A stretch of DNA of 64,000 bases, taken from assembly GCF_039729145.1 (NCBI RefSeq), contig NZ_CP155793.1, forward strand, positions 1,798,001-1,862,000, in the 5' to 3' direction. The translations under genes were made by a program, and so were the position numbers. Every line of letters begins with the position of its first letter. The stretch's first letter is position 1. Shown here piece by piece: positions 1 to 8,733 of the stretch. The notes under the pieces are model-generated. The model was given only the letters and a program-made list of their open reading frames with translations. It had not been told where the DNA came from and searched no databases. The DNA comes from Microbacterium sp. SY138 (GTDB lineage Bacteria > Actinomycetota > Actinomycetes > Actinomycetales > Microbacteriaceae).

Positions 1-1364
1 AGTTCCGGCCCGTGCTGTACACGACGGCGGCGACCAACGAGTTCGTCGGCGAGGACGGGAACTCCACGCCGTACCCCAGCCCGGACCCGGGACTCAACTC
101 GACGCCGACGGCTGAGCCGACCGACGCGAGCGACCTCTCCTGGGTGACGGACAAGCTGGCAGCGGAGTTCCAGGCTTACGACTGCGCGAACCCGGACAAC
201 GACGCCGCGAAGGCGCCGAAGGACGAGCCGCTCATCGCGTGCTCGGCCGATGGGTCAGCGAAGTACCTCCTCGGACCGGCCGAGCTCGACGGCACCGCGA
301 TCACCGATGCCGCAGCCGGCCGCGACCCGAAGTCGGGTGCATGGCTCGTCCAGCTCACGATGAACGCCGATGGTGCCGATGCGTTCGGCAAGGTGAGCAC
401 GCGGCTGAACCAGAACCGCATCGACGGTCTCACCCCGCGTGACCAGTTCGCGTTCGTGCTCGACGGCAACGTGATCAGCGCCCCGCGCATGAACGGGCAG
501 ATCCTCGACGGGCGCCCCAGCATCTCGGGCAGCTTCACGCAGGAGTCGGCGACCACCCTGGCCGACCAGCTCAAGTTCGGTGCCCTTCCGCTCAGCTTCA
601 CGGTCCAGAGCTCGGACACGATCTCGGCGACGCTGGGTACCCAGCAGCTGCAGATCGGTCTGATCGCCGGGCTCATCGGTCTCGCGCTGGTGGCGATCTA
701 CTCCCTGATCGTCTATCGAGCGCTCGGGTCGGTGATCATCGCGTCGATCGCGGTGATGGCGATCCTGACCTACATCATCATCTGCATCCTGGCGTGGCGC
801 ATCGGCTTCCGGCTCTCGCTCGCGGGAGTCGCCGGTCTGATCGTCTCCATCGGCTTCACGGCGGACTCGTTCATCGTGTACTTCGAGCGAATACGAGACG
901 AGCTCCGTGACGGCAAGTCCATCACCGCCGCGGTGGAGGACGGCTGGGGCCGCGCGAAGCGGACGATCTACATCTCCAAGTCGATCAACATCCTGGCCGC
1001 GCTCGTGCTCTACATCCTTGCCGACGCCACGGTGAAGGGTTTCGCGTTCACGCTCGGACTCACGACGCTCATCGACGTGTTCATCTTCGTGATCTTCACG
1101 CACCCGGTCATGCAGCTGCTCGCTCGCACGCGTTTCTTCGGCGGCGGACACAAGCTCTCCGGTCTCGACCCCGAAGCGCTCGGTGCCGTGTACCGCAGCC
1201 GGTCGCAGTACCGCGAGGTCACCACTGCATCCGCAGGTCGGGGTGCGAAGAACGCCCGCTCGCGCGGTGAGGCGGATCGTCGACAGACCATCGCCGAACG
1301 TAAACGTGCCGAGGCCCTCGCGGGCGACAAACCCACCAACGCCGGAAGTGAGGGAGACGCCTGA
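1..1364 (+). CDS. secD: Protein translocase subunit SecD (5' end outside window)
   Basis: C-terminal 453 residues of SecD, the membrane protein that with SecF uses the proton-motive force to pull preproteins out of the SecYEG channel. The frame is open to the window edge (codons from base 3, FRPVLYTT), so the first membrane helix and part of the extracytoplasmic domain lie upstream. Visible are the rest of that domain (LDGNVISAPRMNGQI near base 460), five hydrophobic helices between about bases 650 and 1110, the conserved GFTADSFIVYFERIRDE stretch near base 855, and a basic cytoplasmic tail after base 1140. Its stop overlaps the secF start by one base (TGATG), so the two are co-translated. 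Family assignment is secure; full length is unknown. Confidence 0.96.
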   Translation, partial: FRPVLYTTAATNEFVGEDGNSTPYPSPDPGLNSTPTAEPTDASDLSWVTDKLAAEFQAYDCANPDNDAAKAPKDEPLIACSADGSAKYLLGPAELDGTAITDAAAGRDPKSGAWLVQLTMNADGADAFGKVSTRLNQNRIDGLTPRDQFAFVLDGNVISAPRMNGQILDGRPSISGSFTQESATTLADQLKFGALPLSFTVQSSDTISATLGTQQLQIGLIAGLIGLALVAIYSLIVYRALGSVIIASIAVMAILTYIIICILAWRIGFRLSLAGVAGLIVSIGFTADSFIVYFERIRDELRDGKSITAAVEDGWGRAKRTIYISKSINILAALVLYILADATVKGFAFTLGLTTLIDVFIFVIFTHPVMQLLARTRFFGGGHKLSGLDPEALGAVYRSRSQYREVTTASAGRGAKNARSRGEADRRQTIAERKRAEALAGDKPTNAGSEGDA

Positions 1365-2353
1365 TGCCTTCCATGAATGAGTTCGGCAACAACCTCTATT
1401 CGGGCAAGACGTCTTTCCCGTTCGTCGGCAAGCGCCGGCTGTGGTTCATCATCGCGATCGCCCTCGTCGTCGGTTCGGCACTCGTACCGCTCATTCGTCC
1501 GATCCAGTTCTCGATCGAGTTCACCGGCGGATCGCAGTTCACGGTGCAGGCACCGGACAGCCTCGACCAGGAGACCGCCACCACCGCCGTGCAGTCGGTC
1601 GTACCGGGGGCCGCCACCAAGGTCGTCGTCGTCAGCGGCAAGGACGTGCGCGTCCAGACCGACCAGATGAGTGCGGCCGAGACCCAGCAGGTCGGCGAAG
1701 CTCTGGCAGAGGCCTATGGTGTGGATCCTTCCGACGTCACGTCGTCGTTCATCGGACCCGCGTGGGGTGAGAACGTCACGAAGCAGTCCCTGTGGGGCCT
1801 CGCGATCTTCCTGGCCCTCACGTTCCTGATCCTCGCGATCTACTTCCGCACGTGGAAGATGTCGGCCGCCGCCATCATCGGTCTTCTCGACGTGCTGGTG
1901 ATCACGGTGGGCGTTTATGCGCTGGCCGGCTTCGAGATCTCGCCCGCGGCGGTGATCGGCTTCCTGACGATCCTGGCGTACTCGCTGTACGACACCACGG
2001 TCGTGTTCGACAAGATCCGGGAGAACACCACGGAAGACGGGGAGAAGTCCGCCCGGCTGTTCGGGGAGTCGGTGAACCTCGCGGTCAACCAGACGCTCGT
2101 GCGTTCCATCAACACCTCTGTGGTCGCAGCGCTGCCGGTCGGCGCGGTGCTCTTCATCGGCGCCTTCTGGCTCGGTGCGGAGTCGCTCACCGACATCTCG
2201 CTGTCGATCTTCGTCGGCATCCTGGTGGCGACCTACTCGACGCTCTTCGTGGCTGCTCCGCTCTACTCGCTGTTCCGCGAGAACGAGCCGCAGCTGAAAG
2301 CCCGCGACGCCCGCATCCGCGAGGCTCGCAGCAGGGCGGCCGTCGAGGTCTGA
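1364..2353 (+). CDS. secF: Protein translocase subunit SecF
   Basis: 329-residue partner of SecD in the SecDF export motor of the cytoplasmic membrane. It shows the family layout: helix 1 (about residues 25-45, RRLWFIIAIALVVGS), the IEFTGGSQFTV motif just after it, an extracytoplasmic domain, then five helices from about residue 140, including the signature FLTILAYSLYDTTVVFDKIRE and the SINTSVVAALPVGAVLF stretch. The ATG at 1364 overlaps the secD stop and has AGGGAGA upstream; a second ATG lies three codons later (MNEF) and could be the true start. Length is normal for actinobacteria. The order secD-secF-rel is common in this phylum. Confidence 0.96.
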   Translation: MPSMNEFGNNLYSGKTSFPFVGKRRLWFIIAIALVVGSALVPLIRPIQFSIEFTGGSQFTVQAPDSLDQETATTAVQSVVPGAATKVVVVSGKDVRVQTDQMSAAETQQVGEALAEAYGVDPSDVTSSFIGPAWGENVTKQSLWGLAIFLALTFLILAIYFRTWKMSAAAIIGLLDVLVITVGVYALAGFEISPAAVIGFLTILAYSLYDTTVVFDKIRENTTEDGEKSARLFGESVNLAVNQTLVRSINTSVVAALPVGAVLFIGAFWLGAESLTDISLSIFVGILVATYSTLFVAAPLYSLFRENEPQLKARDARIREARSRAAVEV

Positions 2354-2391
2354 TCGGGCTCCTCAGCGGGCCCGGTCCCGCACAGCACGCG

Positions 2392-2397
2392 TAGGAT
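2392..2397 (+). promoter_or_regulatory. Probable -10 box of rel
   Basis: TAGGAT in the short secF-rel gap, 22 bases before the rel ATG, followed by a strong AGGAGG ribosome-binding site at 2407. It matches the TAGNNT form seen before many genes here. No clear -35 element is visible. Confidence 0.5.
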
Positions 2398-2419
2398 TGA
2401 TCGATCAGGAGGTGAGTAG

Positions 2420-4672
2420 ATGGCGGAACCGCAGACGTCATCGCAGGGCTCGAGTCTGCGACGGCTGGTTCCCCGCATCTTCTCCCGCGCGTCGAGGATC
2501 AACGATCTCGACAACCTGATCCGCACCGTCCGCGCGAATCACCCGAAGGGTGATTTCTCTGTCATCGAACGGGCCTACGCCGTCGCGAAGGAGAAGCACG
2601 AGGGGCAGAAGCGGCAGAGCGGCGAGCCGTACATCACGCATCCGCTCGCTGTCGCGCAGATCCTCGCGGAGCTCGGACTCGGCCCACGGGCGATCGCGGC
2701 TGCGCTGCTGCACGACACCGTCGAGGACACGGGCTATGCCCTGACGGACCTCACCGCCGAGTTCGGCGACGAGGTGGCGATGCTCGTCGACGGCGTCACC
2801 AAGCTCGACAAGGTCAAGTACGGCGAGAGCGCCCAAGCCGAGACCGTGCGCAAGATGATCGTGGCGATGTCGAAGGACATCCGGGTGCTGCTGATCAAGC
2901 TCGCCGACCGCCTCCACAACGCGCGGACCTGGGGCTTCGTCCCCCCCGAGAAAGCAGCGAAGAAGGCCAAGGAGACCCTGGAGATCTATGCTCCGCTGGC
3001 GAATCGTCTCGGTATTCAGGCGATCAAGTCGGAGCTCGAGGATCTCTCCTTCGCGGTGCTGCATCCCAAGATCTACAACGAGATCCACAGTCTCATCGCG
3101 CAGCGCACTCCGCAGCGCGAGAAGTACCTGAACCAGGTCGTCGAGGAGATCGACGAGGATCTGCGCGACCTCCGCATCCGCGGCAAGGTCGTCGGGCGTC
3201 CGAAGCAGCTCTACTCGGTGTACCAGAAGATGGTCATCCGCGGGCGTGAGTTCGACGACATCTACGACCTGATCGGCATCCGCGTCCTGGTCGCCTCCGT
3301 GCGCGACTGCTACGCGGTGCTGGGCGCCATCCACGCGCGCTGGACCCCGTTGCCCGGCCGCTTCAAGGACTACATCGCGACGCCGAAGTTCAACCTCTAC
3401 CAGTCGCTGCACACCACCGTCATCGGCCCCGCCGGCCGCACCGTCGAGATCCAGATCCGCACCCACGAGATGCACCAGCAGGCCGAGTACGGTGTGGCGG
3501 CGCATTGGATGTACAAGGAGCGGATGAACGGCGGTGGCAAGACCGAGGTCCGTGCCTCCGACACCGACATGGCGTGGCTCGCGCACATCTCCGACTGGCA
3601 GGCGGAGACCGCCGATCCGGGCGAGTTCCTCGAATCGCTCCGGTTCGAGATCGGCGCGAAGGAGGTCTACGTCTTCACGCCGAAGGGGCGGGTGATCGGA
3701 CTCCCCACCGGCGCCACTCCCGTGGACTTCGCGTATGCCGTGCACACCGAGATCGGGCACCGCACGATGGGCGCGAAGGTCAACGGACGCCTGGTGCCGT
3801 TGGAGTCCGAGCTCAAGAGCGGTGACGTCGTCGAGGTCTTCACCTCGAAGAACCCCGATGCCGGTCCCAGCCAGGACTGGCTCGGCTTCGTCGCGAGTAC
3901 CCGCGCCCGCAACAAGATCCGCGGGTGGTTCACGAAGGAGCGCCGCGAAGAGGCGATCGAGCAGGGCAAGGAGGCCATCGCGCGCGCGATGCGCCGACAG
4001 AACCTGCCGTTGCAGCGCCTGATGAGCCATGACTCGTTCACCGAGGTGGCGCGGGGCATGCACTACGAAGACGTCTCGGCGCTCTACGCCGCTGTCGGTG
4101 AAGGCCACGTGTCCACGCAGTCGGTGCTGGAGAAGGTGACCGCTCTCGTCGCGGCGAACGATCCGACCACCGGTGCCATCGACCTTCCCGGCAGCGTCCA
4201 GACCCGTGAGCCGCGATCCGGCGACTCGGGCGTGCTCGTGCGCGGAGCCAACGACATCCTCGTGAAGCTCGCCAAGTGCTGTACCCCGGTCCCCGGGGAC
4301 CAGATCGTCGGATTCGTGACCCGCGGCAGTGGTGTCTCCGTGCACAGGGCGGACTGCGTGAACGTGAAGGCCCTCGGTGCGGAGCAGGACCGCTTCGTCG
4401 AGGTGTCGTGGGCTCCGACCACCAAGAGTGTGTTCCGTGTGCAGATCCAGGTCGAGGCGCTCGACCGCTCCGGGTTGCTCTCCGACGTCACCCGCGTGCT
4501 GAGCGAGCACCACGTCAACATCCTGTCGGCGACGGTCACGACGACCGACGAGCGTCTGGCGCTGAGCCGGTTCGTGTTCGAGATGGGCGATGCGGTGCAC
4601 CTCGACCGTGTGCTCAACGCCGTACGCAGGATCGATGCCGTGTACGACGTCTACCGCGTCACCTCCTCCTGA
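2420..4672 (+). CDS. rel: Bifunctional (p)ppGpp synthetase/hydrolase Rel
   Basis: 750-residue long-form RSH enzyme that makes and degrades the alarmone (p)ppGpp in the cytosol. The hydrolase HD domain is intact (HDTVEDT, residues 98-104). The synthetase domain carries RFKD at 314-317, the RXKD form typical of bifunctional enzymes rather than the EXDD form of RelA, followed by the [13 protein letters not shown] motif. A TGS domain starts near residue 415 ([20 protein letters not shown]), a conserved CCTPVPGD stretch follows, and the last 75 residues form an ACT domain. All expected regulatory parts are present. AGGAGG lies 8 bases before the ATG. Its last 14 bases overlap the convergent AbiEi-like gene. 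Confidence 0.96.
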   Translation: MAEPQTSSQGSSLRRLVPRIFSRASRINDLDNLIRTVRANHPKGDFSVIERAYAVAKEKHEGQKRQSGEPYITHPLAVAQILAELGLGPRAIAAALLHDTVEDTGYALTDLTAEFGDEVAMLVDGVTKLDKVKYGESAQAETVRKMIVAMSKDIRVLLIKLADRLHNARTWGFVPPEKAAKKAKETLEIYAPLANRLGIQAIKSELEDLSFAVLHPKIYNEIHSLIAQRTPQREKYLNQVVEEIDEDLRDLRIRGKVVGRPKQLYSVYQKMVIRGREFDDIYDLIGIRVLVASVRDCYAVLGAIHARWTPLPGRFKDYIATPKFNLYQSLHTTVIGPAGRTVEIQIRTHEMHQQAEYGVAAHWMYKERMNGGGKTEVRASDTDMAWLAHISDWQAETADPGEFLESLRFEIGAKEVYVFTPKGRVIGLPTGATPVDFAYAVHTEIGHRTMGAKVNGRLVPLESELKSGDVVEVFTSKNPDAGPSQDWLGFVASTRARNKIRGWFTKERREEAIEQGKEAIARAMRRQNLPLQRLMSHDSFTEVARGMHYEDVSALYAAVGEGHVSTQSVLEKVTALVAANDPTTGAIDLPGSVQTREPRSGDSGVLVRGANDILVKLAKCCTPVPGDQIVGFVTRGSGVSVHRADCVNVKALGAEQDRFVEVSWAPTTKSVFRVQIQVEALDRSGLLSDVTRVLSEHHVNILSATVTTTDERLALSRFVFEMGDAVHLDRVLNAVRRIDAVYDVYRVTSS

Positions 4673-5210
4673 GGGCGAGTCTCTCGAGCACCGCCGATCC
4701 CGCTCTGCTTCCCGGAACGCGGCTCATGCCGCGCAGTACGTCGGCTGCGGCCGCCGGGGCATCGGGGAACACCAGCGCGAGTCGTTCCATCCAGGTCAGC
4801 ATTCGGGGGTCGCGATGGAGAGCCGTTGCGAGATCGAGCATCGTCCGTTCCGGCCGCGCCACTCGGACTCCGCCGAGCACCTGCACGTCAGACGCCGGGA
4901 GCACGGTGTCGTGGAACACGAGGCGTGCGCTGGTGCTCGCGCGGATCCGTCTCTCGACGCAGCGTCGCACATGGTGCACGACGGGCGGGGTGTCACCGGC
5001 GCCGTGGATCCAGGCAGCAGTCGGACCCGCGGCTGCGGTTCCCGGTTGCACGAGGGACCCGACTGCACCTGCCCTGACATCCGGCCCTTCGATGAGGTCA
5101 GCCGGGACGTAGACCTCGCCGACCTCGACCACATGGCCGTCGATCCGCGCGGCGCTGAGTTCGGACAGGCTCAGCCGATCGCCGGGGACATACAGGAAGA
5201 CGGGGTGCAT
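4659..5210 (-). CDS. AbiEi-family (type IV antitoxin-like) protein, solitary
   Basis: 183-residue protein resembling the AbiEi antitoxin-like family common in Actinobacteria. I base this on overall pattern: an N-terminal stretch reading a start-to-strand winged-helix-like region ([19 protein letters not shown]), the middle [13 protein letters not shown] segment typical of these proteins, and an Arg-rich end. In true AbiE systems AbiEi represses the operon by binding inverted repeats and counteracts the nucleotidyltransferase toxin AbiEii. No AbiEii-like gene is next to it: DUF349 lies upstream and rel is convergent, with a 14-base 3' overlap. I chose ATG 5210 because upstream sequence in frame (to 5321) is low-complexity and the start sits in a palindrome with a leaderless-type -10 box. 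It could instead be a stand-alone DNA-binding regulator. Confidence 0.6.
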   Translation of the reverse strand: MHPVFLYVPGDRLSLSELSAARIDGHVVEVGEVYVPADLIEGPDVRAGAVGSLVQPGTAAAGPTAAWIHGAGDTPPVVHHVRRCVERRIRASTSARLVFHDTVLPASDVQVLGGVRVARPERTMLDLATALHRDPRMLTWMERLALVFPDAPAAAADVLRGMSRVPGSRAGSAVLERLALRRR

Positions 5211-5238
5211 CACGTCAGTCTGACGTAGTGCACCCCGT
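5200..5238 (-). promoter_or_regulatory. 39-bp near-perfect palindrome covering start and -10 box of the AbiEi-like gene
   Basis: Left arm 5200-5218 reads ACGGGGTGCATCACGTCAG. The right arm (5220-5238), when reverse-complemented, reads ACGGGGTGCACTACGTCAG, so 17 of 19 positions match around a single centre base at 5219. On the minus strand the palindrome contains a possible -10 box (CAGACT, 5222-5217), six bases, then the ATG at 5210. A dimeric repressor bound here would cover the -10 box and transcription start. It could also fold into a hairpin in RNA made from either strand. The operator role is inference. Confidence 0.65.
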
Positions 5239-5274
5239 CTCTTCAGCAGTGCTGAGCCACCTGTGGAGAACGGG

Positions 5275-6627
5275 TCAGCTCCCGAGGGCGCTGAGCCACG
5301 CGCGGCGTGCCTCGAGGGCATCCGTTGCCGCCTTGGCCGCCTTCTTGTCGCCCGACTTCTCTGCCGCGGCGACTTCGGCCTCGAGCTTCTCGATGGCCTC
5401 GAGCAGCTGCGAGCTCATGTCGTTCGCGCGAGCCTTGGTCTCGGGGTTGTTCTTCTTCCAGTCCACGTCTTCGCGGCCCTTGAGCCCCTGTTCGATGGCG
5501 CGGAGCTTGTCGTCGAGCGCACGTTCCTTCTCCCGAGGGAAGATGCGACCGATCTCGTCCCACTGCCGCTGGATGCGGGTGAGGAGAGCGCGGGCACGCT
5601 TGATGTTCGACTCGTCGGCCACGGCCTTCGCCTCTTCGAGGAGCGCCTCGCGGGCTTCGATCTTCGGGGCGGAATCCGCTTCCTCTGCGGCGGCCTGCTC
5701 GGCGCGGGCGGCGTAGAGCGCGTCGCCGGCAGCCTTGAAGCGCGCCCAGAGAGCGTCGTCGGCCTTGCGGCCGGCGCGGCCCGATGCCTTCCACTCGTCG
5801 AGCAGGTTCCGGTACGCGGGAATGCCGTCCGTGCCACGCGGGGCGAGTGCCTCGGCACGCTCGACCAGACGGGTCTTCGCGTCGCGGGCGACCTTGTGCG
5901 CGTCGTCGAGCTCGGAGTAGAACGCGCGGCGCTGCTTGTCGACGACGGCGCGAGCGTCGCGGAATCGCTTCCAGAGCTGCTGGGAGATGCCCTTCGACAG
6001 GCGCGGCCCGTTCTGCTGCTGCGCCTGCCAGGCATCGAACAGTTCGCCGAGCTCGGCCGTGACCTGCTTCCACTGCACCTTGCTGAGATCGCGGGCGGCG
6101 ATGGCCTCGGCACGTTCGACGAGGACCGTGCGCTCGGCGATCGCCTTGTCGACGAGCTCCTTGGCGTGCTGTGCCTCCTGCTCGGTCGCCTCGGAGAGGG
6201 ACGAGGTCAAGGCGTTGAGTCGATCGCGCAGGCCGGCGAGGTCGCCGACGGCAGCGGCATCGGTCGCTTCGTCGATCAGGTGCGAGGCCTGCTTGGCGAG
6301 ATCGCTCGCCGACGCTCCGCCGGCCTGATGACGCTGTTCGAGAGCGTGCACCTTGAAGGCGATGTCATCGAACTTGCGGACGAAGTAGGCGAGGGCCTCG
6401 TCGGGAGTCCCATCGGGGTACTGGCCGACGACGCGCCAGGCCTCGCCCTCCTTGACCTCGACGGTCCCGTCTTCGGATACGCGACCCCATTCCGCTGATG
6501 TCGAGGATGCCGCAGGCACCGGGGCGACGGGCGCGACGGCGGCCGGCGTCGGCGCCTTGCGCGGCATCGGTACGGCAGGGGGGCCGGGGACGGGGGGAGT
6601 CGGCTTCGTGGGCTCGTTGGCAGACAC
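5275..6627 (-). CDS. DUF349 domain-containing protein
   Basis: 450-residue cytosolic protein of unknown function. After a Pro/Ala-rich N-terminus (residues 1-45) it is almost wholly helical and contains several degenerate repeats of about 75 residues with spaced Trp/Phe and basic residues, for example VQWKQVTAELGELFDAW, LWKRFRDARAVVDKQRR, LWARFKAAGDALYAAR and IQRQWDEIGRIFPREKE, which is the DUF349 pattern. No catalytic motif is visible. The GTG start at 6627 is preceded by AAGGAG at good spacing, and a TAGGCT box on the minus strand (6681-6676) is a plausible -10. DUF349 proteins of similar size are widespread in actinobacteria. It is transcribed towards the AbiEi-like gene, but no functional link is evident. 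Confidence 0.85.
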   Translation of the reverse strand: MSANEPTKPTPPVPGPPAVPMPRKAPTPAAVAPVAPVPAASSTSAEWGRVSEDGTVEVKEGEAWRVVGQYPDGTPDEALAYFVRKFDDIAFKVHALEQRHQAGGASASDLAKQASHLIDEATDAAAVGDLAGLRDRLNALTSSLSEATEQEAQHAKELVDKAIAERTVLVERAEAIAARDLSKVQWKQVTAELGELFDAWQAQQQNGPRLSKGISQQLWKRFRDARAVVDKQRRAFYSELDDAHKVARDAKTRLVERAEALAPRGTDGIPAYRNLLDEWKASGRAGRKADDALWARFKAAGDALYAARAEQAAAEEADSAPKIEAREALLEEAKAVADESNIKRARALLTRIQRQWDEIGRIFPREKERALDDKLRAIEQGLKGREDVDWKKNNPETKARANDMSSQLLEAIEKLEAEVAAAEKSGDKKAAKAATDALEARRAWLSALGS

Positions 6628-6840
6628 GTGATTCTCCTTGCGCGGTCGGGCCGCGGGAGGCGGAAAGGACGAGGCTCAGCCTAGTACGCCGGAGCGTCGC
6701 GGGTGAGGTCCCAGGACTTCGATGATCGTTACCGTTCTGTGAGGAGAACTTTCGACGCAGGACACATTCTCCGTCATCTCCGGGAAACACGATGCTCCTA
6801 TCGTCGCGAGCACGACAGTCTTCCGGTCGACAGGAGCAGT

Positions 6841-8733
6841 ATGAAGGACACGACTTCCCCGCCGCACGAGATCCTGGTCGTCGGCGCGGGGATGGCGGCG
6901 CACCGTTTCGTGGAGCGCCTGCTTCGCGACCCGGGTGCGGCGGTGCGGGTCACGGTCATCGGCGATGAGGGACATGGCCCGTACGACCGATCCGCTCTCG
7001 TGGGTGTCCTCACCGGCCGGGAGGTCGAGGATCTCCAGCTCGACCGAACGGTGTTCCGCGACGACCGTGTGCGGTTGATCCGTGACGACCGCGTGCTCCG
7101 CATCGACCGGTCGGCGCGGGTGGTGCGCACACGATCCCGACGCTCCTATTCCTACGACGTGCTCGTGCTGGCCACCGGGTCGTTCGCGGCGCGGGTGGCG
7201 GTGTCAGGGGCTCGCCTCCCCGGCTGCTTCGTCCTGCGCACCATCGAGGACGCGGAGTCGGTGCGGGATTTCGTCGATTCGCGATCGCGTGCCCTCGGCC
7301 GTCCGCTGCGAGGCGTTGTCATCGGTGGCGGGCAGCACGGAATCGACACCGTTGTAGCACTCGACGACGCCGGCGTCGGCGCGACGATCGTGCAGTACGC
7401 GGATCGTCTCCTTCCCTCCCTGCTGGACGAAGCTGCAGCAGACGTCCTGCGCGGCGCCCTCGAAGAACGGGGCATCGCTGTCCGCACTCGGACCAGGACG
7501 ACGCGGCTCGATCCGGACGACTCGGGAGCCGTCACGGCGCTCGAGTTCCAGGACGGTACCTTCCAACGCGCCGACCTCGTCGTCTTCACCGTCGGCGTGC
7601 GACCTCGGGACGAACTCGCGCGCAATGCCGGACTCGACGTGCACCCGCAGGGAGGAGTGATCGTCGACGATCGCTGCACGACATCGGATCCGCGCATCCT
7701 CGCGATCGGTGAGGCGGCCTGCGTCGACGGACGCTGCGTCGACGCCGCCGCTTCCGCATATGCCATGGCGGAGGTGGCGGCCGCGCGTCTGCTCGGGGGA
7801 GGGGAGCGCTTCGGCGGGCACCGACGAGACGTGCACCGCACCATCGCGGGCGTCGATCTCGCGTGCTTCGGCGAGCCGGCGACGCGCGACGCCGATCCCG
7901 ACGCCGTCGAGGTCGTCACGCATCGCTCGCGAGGCACCGGTGTCTACCGAAAGCTCGTGCTCACCGACGATGCGCAGACGCTCCTCGGCGGAATTCTCAT
8001 GGGCGATACGAGCGGTCTTGGCGTTCTTCGTCGGCTCGTCGGTGGACCGGCGCGTGGCGAGCTCGCTGCCGAACTGCGCCGGGCAGCGCATCCCGACGAC
8101 TCCCGTGCGGTCTGCGTGCACATCGGCATGTCGTCGCAGGAGCTCCTGGCGGTGCTCCGCGCGGACGAGGTGTTCACGTTCAGCGCGGTCGGAGCCTGCT
8201 TCGGGCGCGACCCGGAGTGCGAGCGCTGCACCCTGGCTGTGGCACGCGCGCTCGCGGAACTGGCGACGGAGCGCTCTCCGCTCAGCACGCGCGGCGCACA
8301 GGAGGGGCTCGATTCGCACACGGGCCCGGTCCGATCGGAGGGGAGCCGAGTGCGGCTGTCGACGGTGACGGGGACGGAGCTCACGCCGGGGCATCTCGTC
8401 GACATCGGGCGTCTTGCGGAGGACCTGGGCCTGACGTTGCGGATCGTCGACTCCCGGATCGAACTGCAGGGCGTCTCCCACGACCAGCAGGCGCGGTTGC
8501 GGCATGGCCTCACCGCCGCGGGCCTCGCGTCCTCACCCCCTCTGCCGGACGGAGCCGACCCGAACTCCGCGTCACCGACGCGGCGCGCACACGGCGCGGT
8601 ATCGGCGGATCCGAGTTCATCCGAGTCCCCGCATCGCGGTGACGGCACGACGATCGCGATCGGCTGGAGGGATCGGGGTCGGAGCGCCGATCCGCGGCGG
8701 GTCGTCTCCCTTCGCGCCGAGAATCCCGCGTGA
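6841..8733 (+). CDS. NirB-like FAD/NAD-dependent oxidoreductase without the siroheme reductase domain
   Basis: 630-residue protein matching the N-terminal two-thirds of assimilatory nitrite reductase NirB. Residues 10-300 form a pyridine-nucleotide oxidoreductase with an FAD motif (VVGAGMAAHRF), an ATG motif (VLATGS), an NAD motif (VIGGGQHG) and the second FAD motif (ILAIGEAACVDG). A short domain like the BFD-type [2Fe-2S] domain follows, but its cysteine pattern has changed to C425-x-H427, with C460-x2-C463. Residues about 500-560 resemble the ferredoxin-like half-domain of nitrite/sulfite reductases. The siroheme/4Fe-4S catalytic part is absent (usual NirB is near 850 residues), so nitrite reduction is not expected; the tail is low-complexity. 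Start ATG 6841 has AGGAG upstream; an upstream in-frame ATG at 6703 is less likely. It overlaps the next gene. Confidence 0.75.
   Translation: MKDTTSPPHEILVVGAGMAAHRFVERLLRDPGAAVRVTVIGDEGHGPYDRSALVGVLTGREVEDLQLDRTVFRDDRVRLIRDDRVLRIDRSARVVRTRSRRSYSYDVLVLATGSFAARVAVSGARLPGCFVLRTIEDAESVRDFVDSRSRALGRPLRGVVIGGGQHGIDTVVALDDAGVGATIVQYADRLLPSLLDEAAADVLRGALEERGIAVRTRTRTTRLDPDDSGAVTALEFQDGTFQRADLVVFTVGVRPRDELARNAGLDVHPQGGVIVDDRCTTSDPRILAIGEAACVDGRCVDAAASAYAMAEVAAARLLGGGERFGGHRRDVHRTIAGVDLACFGEPATRDADPDAVEVVTHRSRGTGVYRKLVLTDDAQTLLGGILMGDTSGLGVLRRLVGGPARGELAAELRRAAHPDDSRAVCVHIGMSSQELLAVLRADEVFTFSAVGACFGRDPECERCTLAVARALAELATERSPLSTRGAQEGLDSHTGPVRSEGSRVRLSTVTGTELTPGHLVDIGRLAEDLGLTLRIVDSRIELQGVSHDQQARLRHGLTAAGLASSPPLPDGADPNSASPTRRAHGAVSADPSSSESPHRGDGTTIAIGWRDRGRSADPRRVVSLRAENPA

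Noticed and set aside
2438..4600. 720-codon open frame on the minus strand across rel
   Set aside because: It lies wholly antisense to a clearly conserved enzyme and its protein is Arg/Asp/His/Leu-biased, as expected from high-G+C third-position effects.
6728..6750. GlnR-like site (GTTAC) upstream of the NirB-like gene
   Set aside because: GTTAC is followed at six bases by GTGAG instead of GAAAC, so only one half-site fits; too weak to call although nitrite genes are often GlnR targets.
6703..6840. N-terminal extension of the NirB-like protein
   Set aside because: Low-complexity Arg-rich residues before the conserved FAD strand; ATG 6841 has a good ribosome-binding site.
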